20,533 nt of DNA from G039029935 sp039029935 (GCA_039029935.1 JBCCFC010000064.1:1-20533); one strand, 5' to 3'; counted from the stretch's first letter, positions 1-7,310 are shown. Made by a program: numbers and translations. The notes: generated from the letters alone by a model not told the origin.

Positions 1-249
1 ATTGTAACCAATACGTACTTCAAGTTGCTGGATATTGGCAGCATGAAATTGCCCCAGAAGGTCTTGCGGCAACACAGCCGGAATGGGAATACCATAGGCA
101 CTCAGTGCGCCATTGCTTTGCACACGAACGGCAATCGATGGTAGGTTGAACCATGTCCGCCCGGTATCTCCACCATAACACCCCTGTAATAAAAGGCTTG
201 AAAGTATTGTAATCAAAAAGACTTTAAGGATAGTTGATCTTGCCCGCAT
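1..249 (-). CDS. Lipoprotein, N-terminal part (runs off the left edge)
   Basis: An open frame starts at ATG 249-247 and stays open for 83 codons to the window edge. The AAGGAG at about 258-263, roughly 8 bases upstream of the ATG, supports this start. The N-terminus is a lipoprotein signal peptide: basic MRARSTILK, then a hydrophobic stretch (VFLITILSSLLL) and a lipobox LLQGC, with the lipidated cysteine at residue 24. The mature part begins YGGDTGRTWFNLPSIAVRV. I do not recognise a domain in the visible 60 mature residues, so the function is unknown. The protein should be anchored to the outer face of the cytoplasmic membrane. A gap of 180 bases separates it from the Mur ligase stop at 430, so it probably has its own promoter. 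Confidence 0.75.
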   Translation of the reverse strand, partial: MRARSTILKVFLITILSSLLLQGCYGGDTGRTWFNLPSIAVRVQSNGALSAYGIPIPAVLPQDLLGQFHAANIQQLEVRIGYN

Positions 250-429
250 TCGGCAATCTCCTTCTGCGTGTATGAATGAGAATCCAAAAAAATTTCGATA
301 ATAGATAGTTGTGTAATAATACAATAGATTGACAGATAACACAAAGCGTCAGTAGGGTGACTTACAGGGAAATGAGGCTATTTATTGTGCAAACTGTCGA
401 AATAACTCAAATTGACCTAAATTAATTTT

Positions 430-2040
430 CTAAGGTGGATGATATCCTGCCTTTGCAAGTGCATCTAACGTCACCTGCTGATCACTCCAAGGGTATTCAA
501 TTTCGCCAAAACACATGCTGCGCTCATGCCCTTTGCCAAAGATACCGATGATGTCATATGGTTGTGCCATATCAATCGCAGTTTGGATAGCCTCTGCGCG
601 GTCTCGGACAATTGTAAACGCATCGTCCGAGACAAACTGTTGCACCCCATAGGCAATGGCGGCATTGATCAGATTGAGGTCTTCGGTGCGTGGGTCCTCT
701 GCCGTAATAATGGTGTAATCTGCCAACCGTCCGCTGACTTGACCCATCAGCCCTCGTTTGGCATGGTCACGCAAACCTGCGCTACCAAAGACAGAGATGA
801 GTCGTCCTGTTGAATTCGGTTTGATAAGCACGCGTAATGTTTCCAAGGCGCGCTCAAGACTGGCAGGTGAATGGGCAAAATCTACTATCGTTAGAAATGG
901 TTGTCCTGCATCCATGCGTTCCATGCGCCCCAGCACGCCCTCCATGTGCTCGACGCCTATGGAGATATGATCAGGGTGAATACCGAGTGACAACGAAATG
1001 GTCGAAGCGCAGAGAATGTTGGCGATGTTAAAGCCCCCGATCAGCTTGGTACGGACAGTAAATTCACCACCCCACCAGTGTAGCTGAAACTGAGTGTAGC
1101 CTGCATCATGGACAATTTGGGACGCGTAAACATCAGCGTCACGGGATGGAGCGGCAACTGGCATCTTGTCCATACTATAGACACGCTCTGGTATTGCCCG
1201 CCCTGTTTTTGCCCTCATATTGGCAAGCACGGTAGACAACGCATCCAAGCTGCCTACATCATCGCCATTGAGGACAGCGTAACGCGGCGTGTTGGCTTTG
1301 CGTGGTTCGGTAAAGAGCTTGCGGAAGAGGTTGGCTTTGGCGTCTACATAGGCGTCACGCGAGCCATGCTCGTCAATGTGCTCATGGGTGATGTTAGTAA
1401 CGGCGGCGATGTCAAAGTTGACGGCATCAAGTCTCGCTTGGTTTAGTGCATGGCTGGTGCTTTCGACAATGCTGTACTCACAGCTCGCATCACTCATCTG
1501 GCGCAGAAATCGCTGTACATCGGTGGCGACAGGCGTGGTGACATGTAGTCCTGTATCTAGACGTTGACCGCAGATAATTGCACCAACGGTGGAGATTGTA
1601 CCAACTTTGTTTGCTGTTGCGACATTGAAAATGGATGTCAGGATTTCGCAGGTTGTGGTTTTACCATCCGTGCCTGTGATGCCAACGACGGTCAACTTTT
1701 CGCTGGGGAATCCCTGCAGCGCGGCACAGCAGGTTGCGAGGGACGAACGGCTGTCAGAGACTTGTATATAGGGAATCGTTTCTGGGAGATGGATATCCAT
1801 CTCAGCCAGTTGTGCGGGCGAGTGCATCCCCATGATTGCCACTGCACCGTTATCAATAGCACTGGGGATGAAGCGATGGCCGTCTACGCTTTTGCCAATG
1901 ACGGCGACGAAGAGTGAGGCATCGGTGAGTTTGCGATTATCATCGGAGACATCATTGATGGTGATGGCATTGATGTCTCCATCATAATGAACTTGGATCG
2001 AGGTTAGATATGAAATCAAGTTTTTAAGTGTTGTCATCAT
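430..2040 (-). CDS. murE: MurE-like Mur ligase (UDP-N-acetylmuramyl-tripeptide synthetase family)
   Basis: This is an ATP-dependent ligase of the Mur family. MurE adds the third amino acid to UDP-MurNAc-L-Ala-D-Glu in the cytoplasm. Numbering from ATG 2040 (536 residues): an N-terminal substrate domain with 'DDNRKLTDASLFVAVIGKS..DGH' (about 33-55), a P-loop GTDGKTT (123-129), 'ESTSHALNQAR' (193-203), 'TNITHEHIDEHG' and the carbamylated-lysine candidate K235 in 'YVDAKANLF', then 'VDFAHSP' (386-392), 'FGSAGLRDHAKRGLMG', 'AEDPRTED' at the amino-acid specificity site, and GKGHE (502-506). The usual meso-DAP motif DNPR reads EDPR here, so the added amino acid is uncertain. The start is unclear: AGAGG lies very close to ATG 2040 and better spaced to ATG 2037, while ATG 2079 would overlap the upstream gene by 29 bases. 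A MurE-like paralogue with another role is possible. Confidence 0.85.
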   Translation of the reverse strand: MMTTLKNLISYLTSIQVHYDGDINAITINDVSDDNRKLTDASLFVAVIGKSVDGHRFIPSAIDNGAVAIMGMHSPAQLAEMDIHLPETIPYIQVSDSRSSLATCCAALQGFPSEKLTVVGITGTDGKTTTCEILTSIFNVATANKVGTISTVGAIICGQRLDTGLHVTTPVATDVQRFLRQMSDASCEYSIVESTSHALNQARLDAVNFDIAAVTNITHEHIDEHGSRDAYVDAKANLFRKLFTEPRKANTPRYAVLNGDDVGSLDALSTVLANMRAKTGRAIPERVYSMDKMPVAAPSRDADVYASQIVHDAGYTQFQLHWWGGEFTVRTKLIGGFNIANILCASTISLSLGIHPDHISIGVEHMEGVLGRMERMDAGQPFLTIVDFAHSPASLERALETLRVLIKPNSTGRLISVFGSAGLRDHAKRGLMGQVSGRLADYTIITAEDPRTEDLNLINAAIAYGVQQFVSDDAFTIVRDRAEAIQTAIDMAQPYDIIGIFGKGHERSMCFGEIEYPWSDQQVTLDALAKAGYHPP

Positions 2041-2050
2041 GCCTCTACTA

Positions 2051-2470
2051 TTACCAATCATCATCGAACCGAACAGCATCTAAAATCTCATCTTTCTCCT
2101 CTTTCAATGCCTCCCTCACGCCATCCTCTACGTCTTTATCCATCAACCCCGTCTCCACCATGAATTTGTAAAATTTGCGGAACGTTGTCATGTATGATTT
2201 GCTGGCACTGGGCGATGACCACATTGCTTTGCGCGGAAACCAATCGATTAGAAAACTTAATACGTCACCCGCATCCGACTCGTTGAGCGGAATCAGCGGG
2301 TCATAGTAGACTAGGTACTCTGAAAAGAATGACATATTGACGATGTGATTTTCGATTGTTTTGCGGGTCAGTCCAGATTCATCCAGCCAGTTTTCAAAAC
2401 CGACAAAGATGGGTTGATTCTGTGCATTGATCTGTTTTACTTGTTGATCGTAGTCTGATAGTGTCGTCAT
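2051..2470 (-). CDS. Small protein resembling a tyrosine-recombinase SAM-like core-binding domain
   Basis: This 139-residue protein has no signal peptide or membrane segment. The central part (about 22-115) reads like the four-helix SAM-like N-terminal domain of phage integrases: 'FENWLDESGLTRKTIENHI', then 'FFSEYL', 'VLSFLIDWF' and 'FRKFYKFMVETG'. The C-terminus is short and acidic (EEKDEILDAVRFDDDW). The catalytic domain with R-H-R-Y is absent, and no remnant is visible downstream because the Mur ligase follows at once. It is therefore either a free-standing DNA- or protein-binding domain or a conserved hypothetical protein, not an active recombinase. It lies 15 bases after the Uma2 stop and 10 bases before the Mur ligase ATG at 2040, which suggests one transcript. 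The Shine-Dalgarno sequence is weak (AACAGAA). The family match is moderate and the function unknown. Confidence 0.7.
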   Translation of the reverse strand: MTTLSDYDQQVKQINAQNQPIFVGFENWLDESGLTRKTIENHIVNMSFFSEYLVYYDPLIPLNESDAGDVLSFLIDWFPRKAMWSSPSASKSYMTTFRKFYKFMVETGLMDKDVEDGVREALKEEKDEILDAVRFDDDW

Positions 2471-2485
2471 TTCTGTTGATTCACC

Positions 2486-3043
2486 TTATTCAAAGTCAAT
2501 ATCTCGATAAATTTTTGCTAAATTCAGTGTGAAATCGATAGATGGTAGGTACATAGTGCTATCAGTACTGGATGTTTCAGAAAACAACCATTGATTGTTT
2601 TGTTGTCGAATATAGTGTTCGATGTGTGGATTTTTCTGTGAAATCAGTGCATATTCTTTGAGTGATGGAATGGTACGGAGTTGTTTTGACTTATCGCCAC
2701 GATCATAAGCCTCAGTCGAAGATGAAAGCACTTCAATGACAACGGCCGGGTTCAGCAAAATGTCGTTACTTTCAACTTTGGGGGAATCACAGATAATGAC
2801 GATATCAGGATAGACGTAGGAACCCCCCATACGGACACGCATATCGCTTGGCAAGACTCGACATGGGTGGTTCTGGAAATGAATATACAACTCACCGACG
2901 ATGGCCGCGACGATCAGATTATGGTTTAGGCTCGCACCCGCCATTTGGTAAACGTGACCATCAATGTAATCGCTTTTGACGCGGCTTCGACGGTCCTGTG
3001 CCAAATAAGCTGTTGGAGAAAGTGTTTGAACTGCAACAGACAT
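2486..3043 (-). CDS. Uma2-family (DUF820) PD-(D/E)XK protein
   Basis: This 185-residue protein has the Uma2 nuclease-like fold common in large numbers in cyanobacteria and Chloroflexota. Seen: 'YIDGHVYQMAGASLNHN' (26-42) near the N-terminus, the catalytic-type 'YPDIVI' with D80, 'NPAVVIEVLSSST' with E104, then 'YDRGDKSKQLRTIPSLKEY' with a lysine at 118. These match the family order, although the usual Tyr after the lysine segment is Leu here. The start is set at ATG 3043-3041 because AAGGAGGT sits 5 bases upstream. A longer frame to 3112 would add 23 residues without support. The biological role of Uma2 proteins is not established, and nuclease activity is inferred from the fold. It leads a three-gene minus-strand unit. 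Confidence 0.88.
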   Translation of the reverse strand: MSVAVQTLSPTAYLAQDRRSRVKSDYIDGHVYQMAGASLNHNLIVAAIVGELYIHFQNHPCRVLPSDMRVRMGGSYVYPDIVIICDSPKVESNDILLNPAVVIEVLSSSTEAYDRGDKSKQLRTIPSLKEYALISQKNPHIEHYIRQQNNQWLFSETSSTDSTMYLPSIDFTLNLAKIYRDIDFE

Positions 3044-3296
3044 GAGAACCTCCTTAATTATGACTTCGAACACCAATGCAATCATTTTTTGCGCAACGAG
3101 TTGAAAGCCCATTTAACCTTTGATTTGTAGTTCTGCCAATTATACCATACGCATACGCTATCACTCGATAACGTGCAGACCAGTAGCTCTACAGCGATAT
3201 ATATTGCTTACTTGCAGCTATCTCCGAGTATCTTCGAAGCGTTTTCGGAGTATTCCCGAGTATTGCCAGAGATCAAACTTGATTTTTTGCTCTATA

Positions 3297-3440
3297 CTAA
3301 AATGATAGACAACCCTGCAAGACAACATCTTGCTGGAGGCGTTTGATTTGGGCAATCGTCTCCATTCCATCAGCCGCTTCTCCAACAACGTCTATGTCAA
3401 AAAATCTATTTACCAGTGATATACGACTCGCATTTTTGTA
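3297..3440 (-). pseudogene. Remnant of a response-regulator receiver domain
   Basis: Read on the minus strand, a stretch between stops encodes NASRISLVNRFF, then DIDVVGEAADGMETIAQI, then KRLQQDVVL. This matches the beta2-alpha2-beta3 part of NarL/FixJ-type receiver domains (typically '..DIEVVGEAADG.EA...I..L.PDVVLMD'). The frame loses similarity exactly where the phosphoacceptor Asp (VVLMD) should come, reading QGCLSF and then a stop. No start codon or upstream 'DD' acidic pocket remains, and there is no DNA-binding domain. It is a short relic of a lost regulator gene next to the Uma2 gene. Confidence 0.6.
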
Positions 3441-3490
3441 TTACAAGCACTTTTCACCACGCTCGCAATGATTACGAATCACGTTCAACA

Positions 3491-3567
3491 CTTGTCTGTC
3501 GAACAAACAACGACAAGTAAATCATACTCTGTTCTACAAACCTATCATACTTTGTTCGACAGACAAG
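3491..3567. repeat. 17-bp inverted repeat with TTTGTTCGAC cores upstream of the RhiA-like gene
   Basis: CTTGTCTGTCGAACAAA (3491-3507) is perfectly repeated in inverse orientation at 3551-3567. Between the arms are two near-copies of ATCATACTYTGTTC, the second overlapping the right arm. The segment from 3498 (GTCGAACAAACAACGACAAG) recurs at 5224, so it belongs to a repeated module rather than a single hairpin. It ends 102 bases before the RhiA-like start. It could be an operator, a REP-type element, or the edge of a duplication. Confidence 0.7.
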
Positions 3568-3669
3568 GATGATACGACGCTGTATGCGTGGTCTATTAAA
3601 ATAGTTTAGATATCGGGCCGGACAATAATAGACTATATCATTTATAAAATAACCTTAAAAGGAAAGGCA

Positions 3670-4308
3670 ATGTCTCAATATTCTTTAATCGTAGAAAATC
3701 AGTCTTGTAATAACACAAATTTTGCTATATTCCAACAAATGCCTGATGTTGAAGGTGCGGTTGGCAATGTGTTTCCACTGGCTTGGCTTTCCAAATACGC
3801 TTACACAAATACAACGTTGGAGTTTCAATGGTCGCTTGATTATAACTTTGTATGGAGTCGCTCTGGGATATTGGTACCCGGCATCCAATTTACCGCCAGT
3901 CAATGTTTGCCTGCAGACCCAAAACAGGGACCCAATAGTATCCTGTTGGACTACGATGCGCCCAATGATACCTTTCATTTTGAGGACCGAAAACGCGATA
4001 AGGATGCACTTGGCTCTCTGGTTGTCCATACAGATACAGATGTACCCGTGTCACAGACAAATAAAGAACATGCTGCCGCCGTTGGTATTGGTATGTCGGG
4101 ACATGGCACATTTGTCTGTGAAACACAGCCCAATATGACATTACGATTTACACCAAAGCCAAAATACTACCTCATCGCTGGCAATTTCAAACAGGGGGAG
4201 GTTTTAGACATCCAGACAATCTTTGGTCGCGCACTCGAAATTCAATACAAAGATGTCTTCCAGCGTACAGCAATTTTAAAACGAAATAATCAGTGGGAAT
4301 TGCTGTAG
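3670..4308 (+). CDS. RhiA-like protein
   Basis: This 212-residue protein has no signal peptide or membrane segment and is likely cytosolic. The N-terminal half resembles Rhizobium RhiA, a rhizosphere-induced, quorum-controlled protein of unknown biochemical role: 'MSQYSLIVENQS..NTNFAIFQQMPD', 'VFPLAWLSKYAY' (35-45), 'TLEFQWSLDYNFVWSRSG' (49-66), and 'LVPGIQFTASQCLPADP' (68-84). The C-terminal half is less familiar and ends in a possible beta-rich segment (YYLIAGNFKQGEVLDIQ). The start is supported by AAGGAAAGG just upstream of ATG 3670. It precedes two tandem paralogues of another family and shares a leader repeat with the last of them. The match is from memory of the family and is moderate. 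Confidence 0.65.
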   Translation: MSQYSLIVENQSCNNTNFAIFQQMPDVEGAVGNVFPLAWLSKYAYTNTTLEFQWSLDYNFVWSRSGILVPGIQFTASQCLPADPKQGPNSILLDYDAPNDTFHFEDRKRDKDALGSLVVHTDTDVPVSQTNKEHAAAVGIGMSGHGTFVCETQPNMTLRFTPKPKYYLIAGNFKQGEVLDIQTIFGRALEIQYKDVFQRTAILKRNNQWELL

Positions 4309-4327
4309 GCGATGTAAATTAAGACCT

Positions 4328-4392
4328 TCGGGAGGTGTCCAGAGAAGTCTGGCTATGCTTGGAACATCTAGAGATACCTCCCGAGACTCTAG
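4328..4392 (+). other. Structured intergenic segment with competing hairpins
   Basis: TCGGGAGGT (4328-4336) pairs with ACCTCCCGA (4376-4384). Inside lies CCAGA-GAAG-TCTGG (4339-4352). An alternative stem, CTAGAG (4368-4373) with CTCTAG (4387-4392), would exclude the outer one. There is no T-run, so it is not a classic terminator. It lies 20 bases after the RhiA-like stop and about 180 bases before the next gene, and may be a 3' stabilising structure or an RNA switch-like leader. Confidence 0.5.
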
Positions 4393-4449
4393 TCCAATCG
4401 GGCGTAAGTGCGTGTGCAAATAAAGTAGCTTAGGCATCCTGCCTTAGTG

Positions 4450-4465
4450 TCGGACGATAGTCCGA
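4450..4465 (+). other. Small perfect hairpin in the leader of the first paralogue
   Basis: TCGGAC-GATA-GTCCGA forms a 6-bp stem with a GATA tetraloop. It lies about 100 bases upstream of the ATG at 4569 and just after another short stem (AGGCA..TGCCT, about 4432-4444). No regulatory family is recognised. Confidence 0.45.
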
Positions 4466-4568
4466 ATGGCATTCATCCACGATTGCACATCTATTTGAGT
4501 CCACCTGTACTAGACATCAAACAGCCATATCAAAATAGAAAATTTTATTTGTATGCAAGGAGAATCCA

Positions 4569-5108
4569 ATGGCATTTAATTGTACACACTATCGAAAAGC
4601 ATTTTTTGATCGCCAAGCAACCAACCCAACGATCATTTTAGGCAATGCGGCGGTTGATGGCGTTCAATTGACACAGGTGACAGCGCAACATGAACTGTCA
4701 CCCGGACAGCACTATTGGCGAGCATTGGGGGTACATCACCTCACTTCCGAAGAGAATGGAGGCGACCACAATGTATATGCTGATTTGGTGGACGAACAGG
4801 GGCAACCCATGCGTTATCCCCAGCACCCCAATCTTCGTCTCAAGTGGGGATGGGAAGGGGAGACACCTGAACAGCATCAGCACCCAGGCAGTGGTCCCAA
4901 AAAGTTTGACAAAATCACGCCTGATGAACCCATGACCGATGTGCCTATCTTTGCCCACCAGCATATCTGGGTTGAGATTGAGGGACATGATTGGCTGAGT
5001 GACAGAGTGTCTATGATGGGGTTGAATGGTCGTGAACATGAATCGTATTATGTACTATTTCAGAAAGCGGTAGTGCCGCAGCCAGTGCCACCACCACCAT
5101 CTCACTAA
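4569..5108 (+). CDS. Uncharacterised Chloroflexota-type 'GVHHLT/ENGGDHNVY' family protein (paralogue 1)
   Basis: This 179-residue protein lacks a signal peptide and membrane segments. It contains 'NPTIILGNAA' (19-28), 'YWRALGVHHLTSEENGGDHNVY' (about 49-70), 'DLVDEQGQP', 'LKWGWEGETPEQ', 'FDKITPDEP', 'WVEIEG', 'SDRVSMMG' and 'SYYVLFQKA'. From general knowledge, the GVHHLT..EN..HNVYVD..DE.G motif set occurs in uncharacterised Chloroflexota proteins, sometimes near lysozyme-like domains. A beta-sandwich or carbohydrate-binding role is only inference. It ends in a proline-rich tail (PQPVPPPPSH). AAGGAG sits before ATG 4569. It shares most motifs with the gene at 5347, so the two are tandem duplicates. 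Confidence 0.75.
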   Translation: MAFNCTHYRKAFFDRQATNPTIILGNAAVDGVQLTQVTAQHELSPGQHYWRALGVHHLTSEENGGDHNVYADLVDEQGQPMRYPQHPNLRLKWGWEGETPEQHQHPGSGPKKFDKITPDEPMTDVPIFAHQHIWVEIEGHDWLSDRVSMMGLNGREHESYYVLFQKAVVPQPVPPPPSH

Positions 5109-5189
5109 TATCTGCACATTGGGGTTGACGGGAATGTACCGATTGATGTCCATACTGGGTAGTTTATTTAATCCGCGTTCCTTATCAAA

Positions 5190-5270
5190 GTTTGTTCGAC
5201 GCTCACTTCAGCTACGTCGTAGCGTCGAACAAACAACGACAAGAAAATCATATTTTGTTCGACAGACAAG
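5190..5270. repeat. Second TTTGTTCGAC repeat module
   Basis: GTTTGTTCGACGCT (5190-5203) pairs perfectly with AGCGTCGAACAAAC (5221-5234) around a 17-base loop. The module continues with ACGACAAGAAAATCATA and a third core at 5254-5263 followed by AGACAAG, the same order as at 3498-3567 but without the internal duplication. Similarity extends weakly past it (ACGATACTATATGCTTG against ACGACGCTGTATGCGTG). It lies 76 bases upstream of the next gene. Confidence 0.7.
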
Positions 5271-5346
5271 CAGGGAACGATACTATATGCTTGAGGACAT
5301 CAACAAGGTTTAATGTTCATTTTGTTTAGACAGGAAGGAGAATACA

Positions 5347-5856
5347 ATGTCATTTGATTGTAGCAAATATCGAGATGAATTTTTGAAACGAGAAACAACC
5401 AACCCAGCCGTCATTTTGGGCAATGCAGCGAAGGCTAATGTTCAACTCAAACAGGTGACAATACCGCAAACAGGGCCTCCGGGCCAGCAGTACTGGCGGG
5501 TGCGGGGCGTACATCATCTCACACAGAAAGAGAATGGAGGCGACCACAATGTGTATGTTGATTTGCTTGACGAAAACGGTAAACCCTTATACTACGACGG
5601 TATAGGTATCAAATGGGGTTGGGAAGGGCAGACCGATCAACAACGTCAAGCTCCTGAAAAGTTTGACAAACACACACCAAATGAGCCAATGAGCGATGTT
5701 CCTATTACCTCTAAAGGCCAATTTATCTGGACTGAGATTGAAGGGGACGGTGCATCTAGTGACAGAGTCTCAAGGATGGGGACTGAGGGAAATGCGGCGG
5801 AGTCATATTATGTATTGTATCAGAAAGCCTTTGCACAGCCTCTACGCCAAGACTAA
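5347..5856 (+). CDS. Uncharacterised Chloroflexota-type 'GVHHLT/ENGGDHNVY' family protein (paralogue 2)
   Basis: This 169-residue protein is a tandem paralogue of the gene at 4569. It keeps the same order of blocks: 'NPAVILGNAA' (19-28), 'YWRVRGVHHLTQKENGGDHNVYVD' (about 49-72), 'LLDENGKPLYY', 'IKWGWEGQTDQQ', 'EKFDKHTPNEPMSDVPI', 'WTEIEGDGASSDRVSRMG' and 'SYYVLYQKAF'. It lacks the His/Pro-rich stretch and the proline tail of its sister. The start is supported by AAGGAG before ATG 5347. The leader is similar to that of the sister gene for about 60 bases (GACATCAA..., TTTT-T-TTTG, AGGAGAAT-CA), so the duplication included the promoter-proximal region. An intrinsic terminator follows 24 bases after the stop. 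No function is known. Confidence 0.75.
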   Translation: MSFDCSKYRDEFLKRETTNPAVILGNAAKANVQLKQVTIPQTGPPGQQYWRVRGVHHLTQKENGGDHNVYVDLLDENGKPLYYDGIGIKWGWEGQTDQQRQAPEKFDKHTPNEPMSDVPITSKGQFIWTEIEGDGASSDRVSRMGTEGNAAESYYVLYQKAFAQPLRQD

Positions 5857-5880
5857 GACAATACATGATATGCCAGAGAG

Positions 5881-5925
5881 AAGGTCAGGCGTACATGAAC
5901 GATCATGTATGCCTGACCTTTTTAT
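5881..5925 (+). terminator. Strong intrinsic terminator between convergent genes
   Basis: An 18-bp stem (5881-5898 with 5903-5920, one G-T pair) has an ACGA loop and is followed by TTT, with a further TT inside the stem end. It ends the plus-strand cluster. The stem finishes two bases before the stop codon of the minus-strand MFS gene at 5922, so the convergent genes probably share it. The minus direction has CTCTCT instead of a clean T-run. Confidence 0.88.
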
Positions 5926-7223
5926 GTTGACAGCCCTCTCGGCTCTTTCACCCACACAGCCAACATCACAGCACCAACCAAGCCCAACACTAATGCCACA
6001 ACAAACATGCCTGTATAGCCTAACTGCGTCGCTAAAATACCACCGATAAGGGGTGAGAGTGTCAACGCTGGTGCCATCAATGTGTTGGTCAAGCCGATGT
6101 AGGTAGGGCGATCTTCAGGCGCACAGAATTCAAGGATGATGTTAAGCGATGACACCTCATCGGCGGCCATATACGCACCAAGCAACACAAATGTCAGCCC
6201 CAGCCATAGGGTTGATGCAGCCATCCACGCCACCAATGCGGCCAATGCCATGCCAAATGCTGAAACGGTCAGGACAAGTTTATGTCCCATGCGGTCGCCC
6301 ATCAAGCCCCACACCACGTTGGTGACAGCTTTGCTTGCCACCATCACAGCCGTCATCGTAGCGGTCAGCGCGGCGATACTTGTGGCATCGCTGCTAAACC
6401 TTTCTGTGCCGTAGACGATGAAGAAACTGCTTGCCATTGCGCCCAGATAAATCATGGTGCGGCTGATAAGAAAACGACGATAGTTATGGTTGTCGCGTAG
6501 CACCGTTGGTAACTGCCGTAAGTAGCGTCTCAGTGGAATCTCTTCTTTGATCACAATGCTGGGCGGTTCACGGTTTGAGGCCAGTCCGACCCACGAGATG
6601 GCTGTAGCGATGAAGGCCAGCGCAAAGAGAATGGCAAAGTTGTTGGGATAGGCATAGGCTTCGAGGATGATCCCAATGATATACGCACCAAGTATCGAGA
6701 TAAATGCGCCCAATCCATGACTGACACCCGACCAAACGCCACGTCGATTTTCGGGCAGGACCTTGCCGATGATGTCATACCACGCAGGCGTGGCAAAGCC
6801 TGCCGAGAACGCTGTCACGCCCAACAGTAACATGATGGATGCTGCTGCCAACACAGGGTTTGAAAGGGCAAAGAGCCAGATGGCAACCGCCATTAACCCA
6901 TAAGGTACACGTTCGCCCAAGCCCCCCCAAAACATCACAAAGGGCTTTTTGTAGCGCATCCGCTCTGAGAAATTCGCACTAAAGAGTTGGGGCAGATAGA
7001 ACCCCAAACTAAAGATGGCAGGAATCATCCCCACCGCCAGCTTAGACCCCGTGAGGTTACTCACCAAAACGGGCATCACTGTCTCACGTGAAATCAGGCT
7101 CAACCCCATTGTGATAAACGAAATATCAACAAGATTGACGCCAAAATTCCAAGGCAAATTTTTCTGGACAAATTGATCGACTTCTGCTTGCGTTGGCAAC
7201 TCAACGACTTGATTCGTTTCCAT
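5922..7223 (-). CDS. MFS transporter (second in the minus-strand unit)
   Basis: This 433-residue integral membrane protein of the major facilitator superfamily has about 12 predicted membrane segments. It opens with a soluble N-terminus (METNQVVELPTQAEVDQFV) followed by 'NFGVNLVDISFITMGLSLI'. Other visible stretches are 'FSERMRYKKPFVMFWGG', 'GVWSGVSHGLGAFISILGAY', and in the second half a motif-A-like 'GLMGDRMGHKLVL'. Near the end is 'APALTLSPLIGGILATQLGY'. The start is placed at ATG 7223-7221 with AAAGG a few bases upstream. A longer frame to 7334 is rejected because its extra 37 residues are translated from GTTGAA and 16-bp tandem repeats. The substrate cannot be told. It lies downstream of another MFS gene and an enolase-superfamily enzyme, so sugar-acid uptake is possible but unproven. 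Confidence 0.88.
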   Translation of the reverse strand: METNQVVELPTQAEVDQFVQKNLPWNFGVNLVDISFITMGLSLISRETVMPVLVSNLTGSKLAVGMIPAIFSLGFYLPQLFSANFSERMRYKKPFVMFWGGLGERVPYGLMAVAIWLFALSNPVLAAASIMLLLGVTAFSAGFATPAWYDIIGKVLPENRRGVWSGVSHGLGAFISILGAYIIGIILEAYAYPNNFAILFALAFIATAISWVGLASNREPPSIVIKEEIPLRRYLRQLPTVLRDNHNYRRFLISRTMIYLGAMASSFFIVYGTERFSSDATSIAALTATMTAVMVASKAVTNVVWGLMGDRMGHKLVLTVSAFGMALAALVAWMAASTLWLGLTFVLLGAYMAADEVSSLNIILEFCAPEDRPTYIGLTNTLMAPALTLSPLIGGILATQLGYTGMFVVALVLGLVGAVMLAVWVKEPRGLST

Positions 7224-7244
7224 GATATCCTTTGTGTTTCTAAA

Positions 7245-7290
7245 GTTGAAAGGTTGAAGAGTGGAAAGGTTGAAAAGTTGAAAAGTTGAA
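7245..7290. repeat. GTTGAA short-period repeat
   Basis: GTTGAA occurs at 7245, 7253, 7269, 7277 and 7285, that is at spacings of 8, 16, 8 and 8 bases, within AAGTTGAA-like units. It lies directly upstream of the MFS start at 7223. On the minus strand it reads TTCAACTT, which gives the spurious 'FNLSTLQPFNF' peptide in the extended frame. Confidence 0.75.
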
Positions 7291-7310
7291 GGGTTAAATA
7301 ACCGATTCCT

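Larger units (their letters stand above)
3044..3669. other. Intergenic region between divergent Uma2 and RhiA-like genes
   Basis: This 626-base stretch has no intact gene. It contains three near-copies of an octamer (CCGAGTAT at 3224-3231, CGGAGTAT at 3246-3253, CCGAGTAT at 3256-3263), a decayed response-regulator fragment (3297-3440), and a 17-bp perfect inverted repeat (3491-3507 with 3551-3567). Promoters for both flanking genes must lie here, but no convincing -35/-10 pair was picked out by eye. Confidence 0.6.

Noticed and set aside
3044..3112. Extended start of the Uma2 protein
   Set aside because: A near-perfect AAGGAGGT lies 5 bases before ATG 3043, and the extension has no family likeness.
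3481..3600. CRISPR-like array
   Set aside because: The repeats are inverted pairs with one internal duplication; there are no regularly spaced direct repeats with unique spacers.
5108..5159. Possible transposase relic (HIGVDGNVPIDVHTG)
   Set aside because: It faintly recalls IS1634-type transposases but covers only about 15 codons with no terminal repeats or further remnant.
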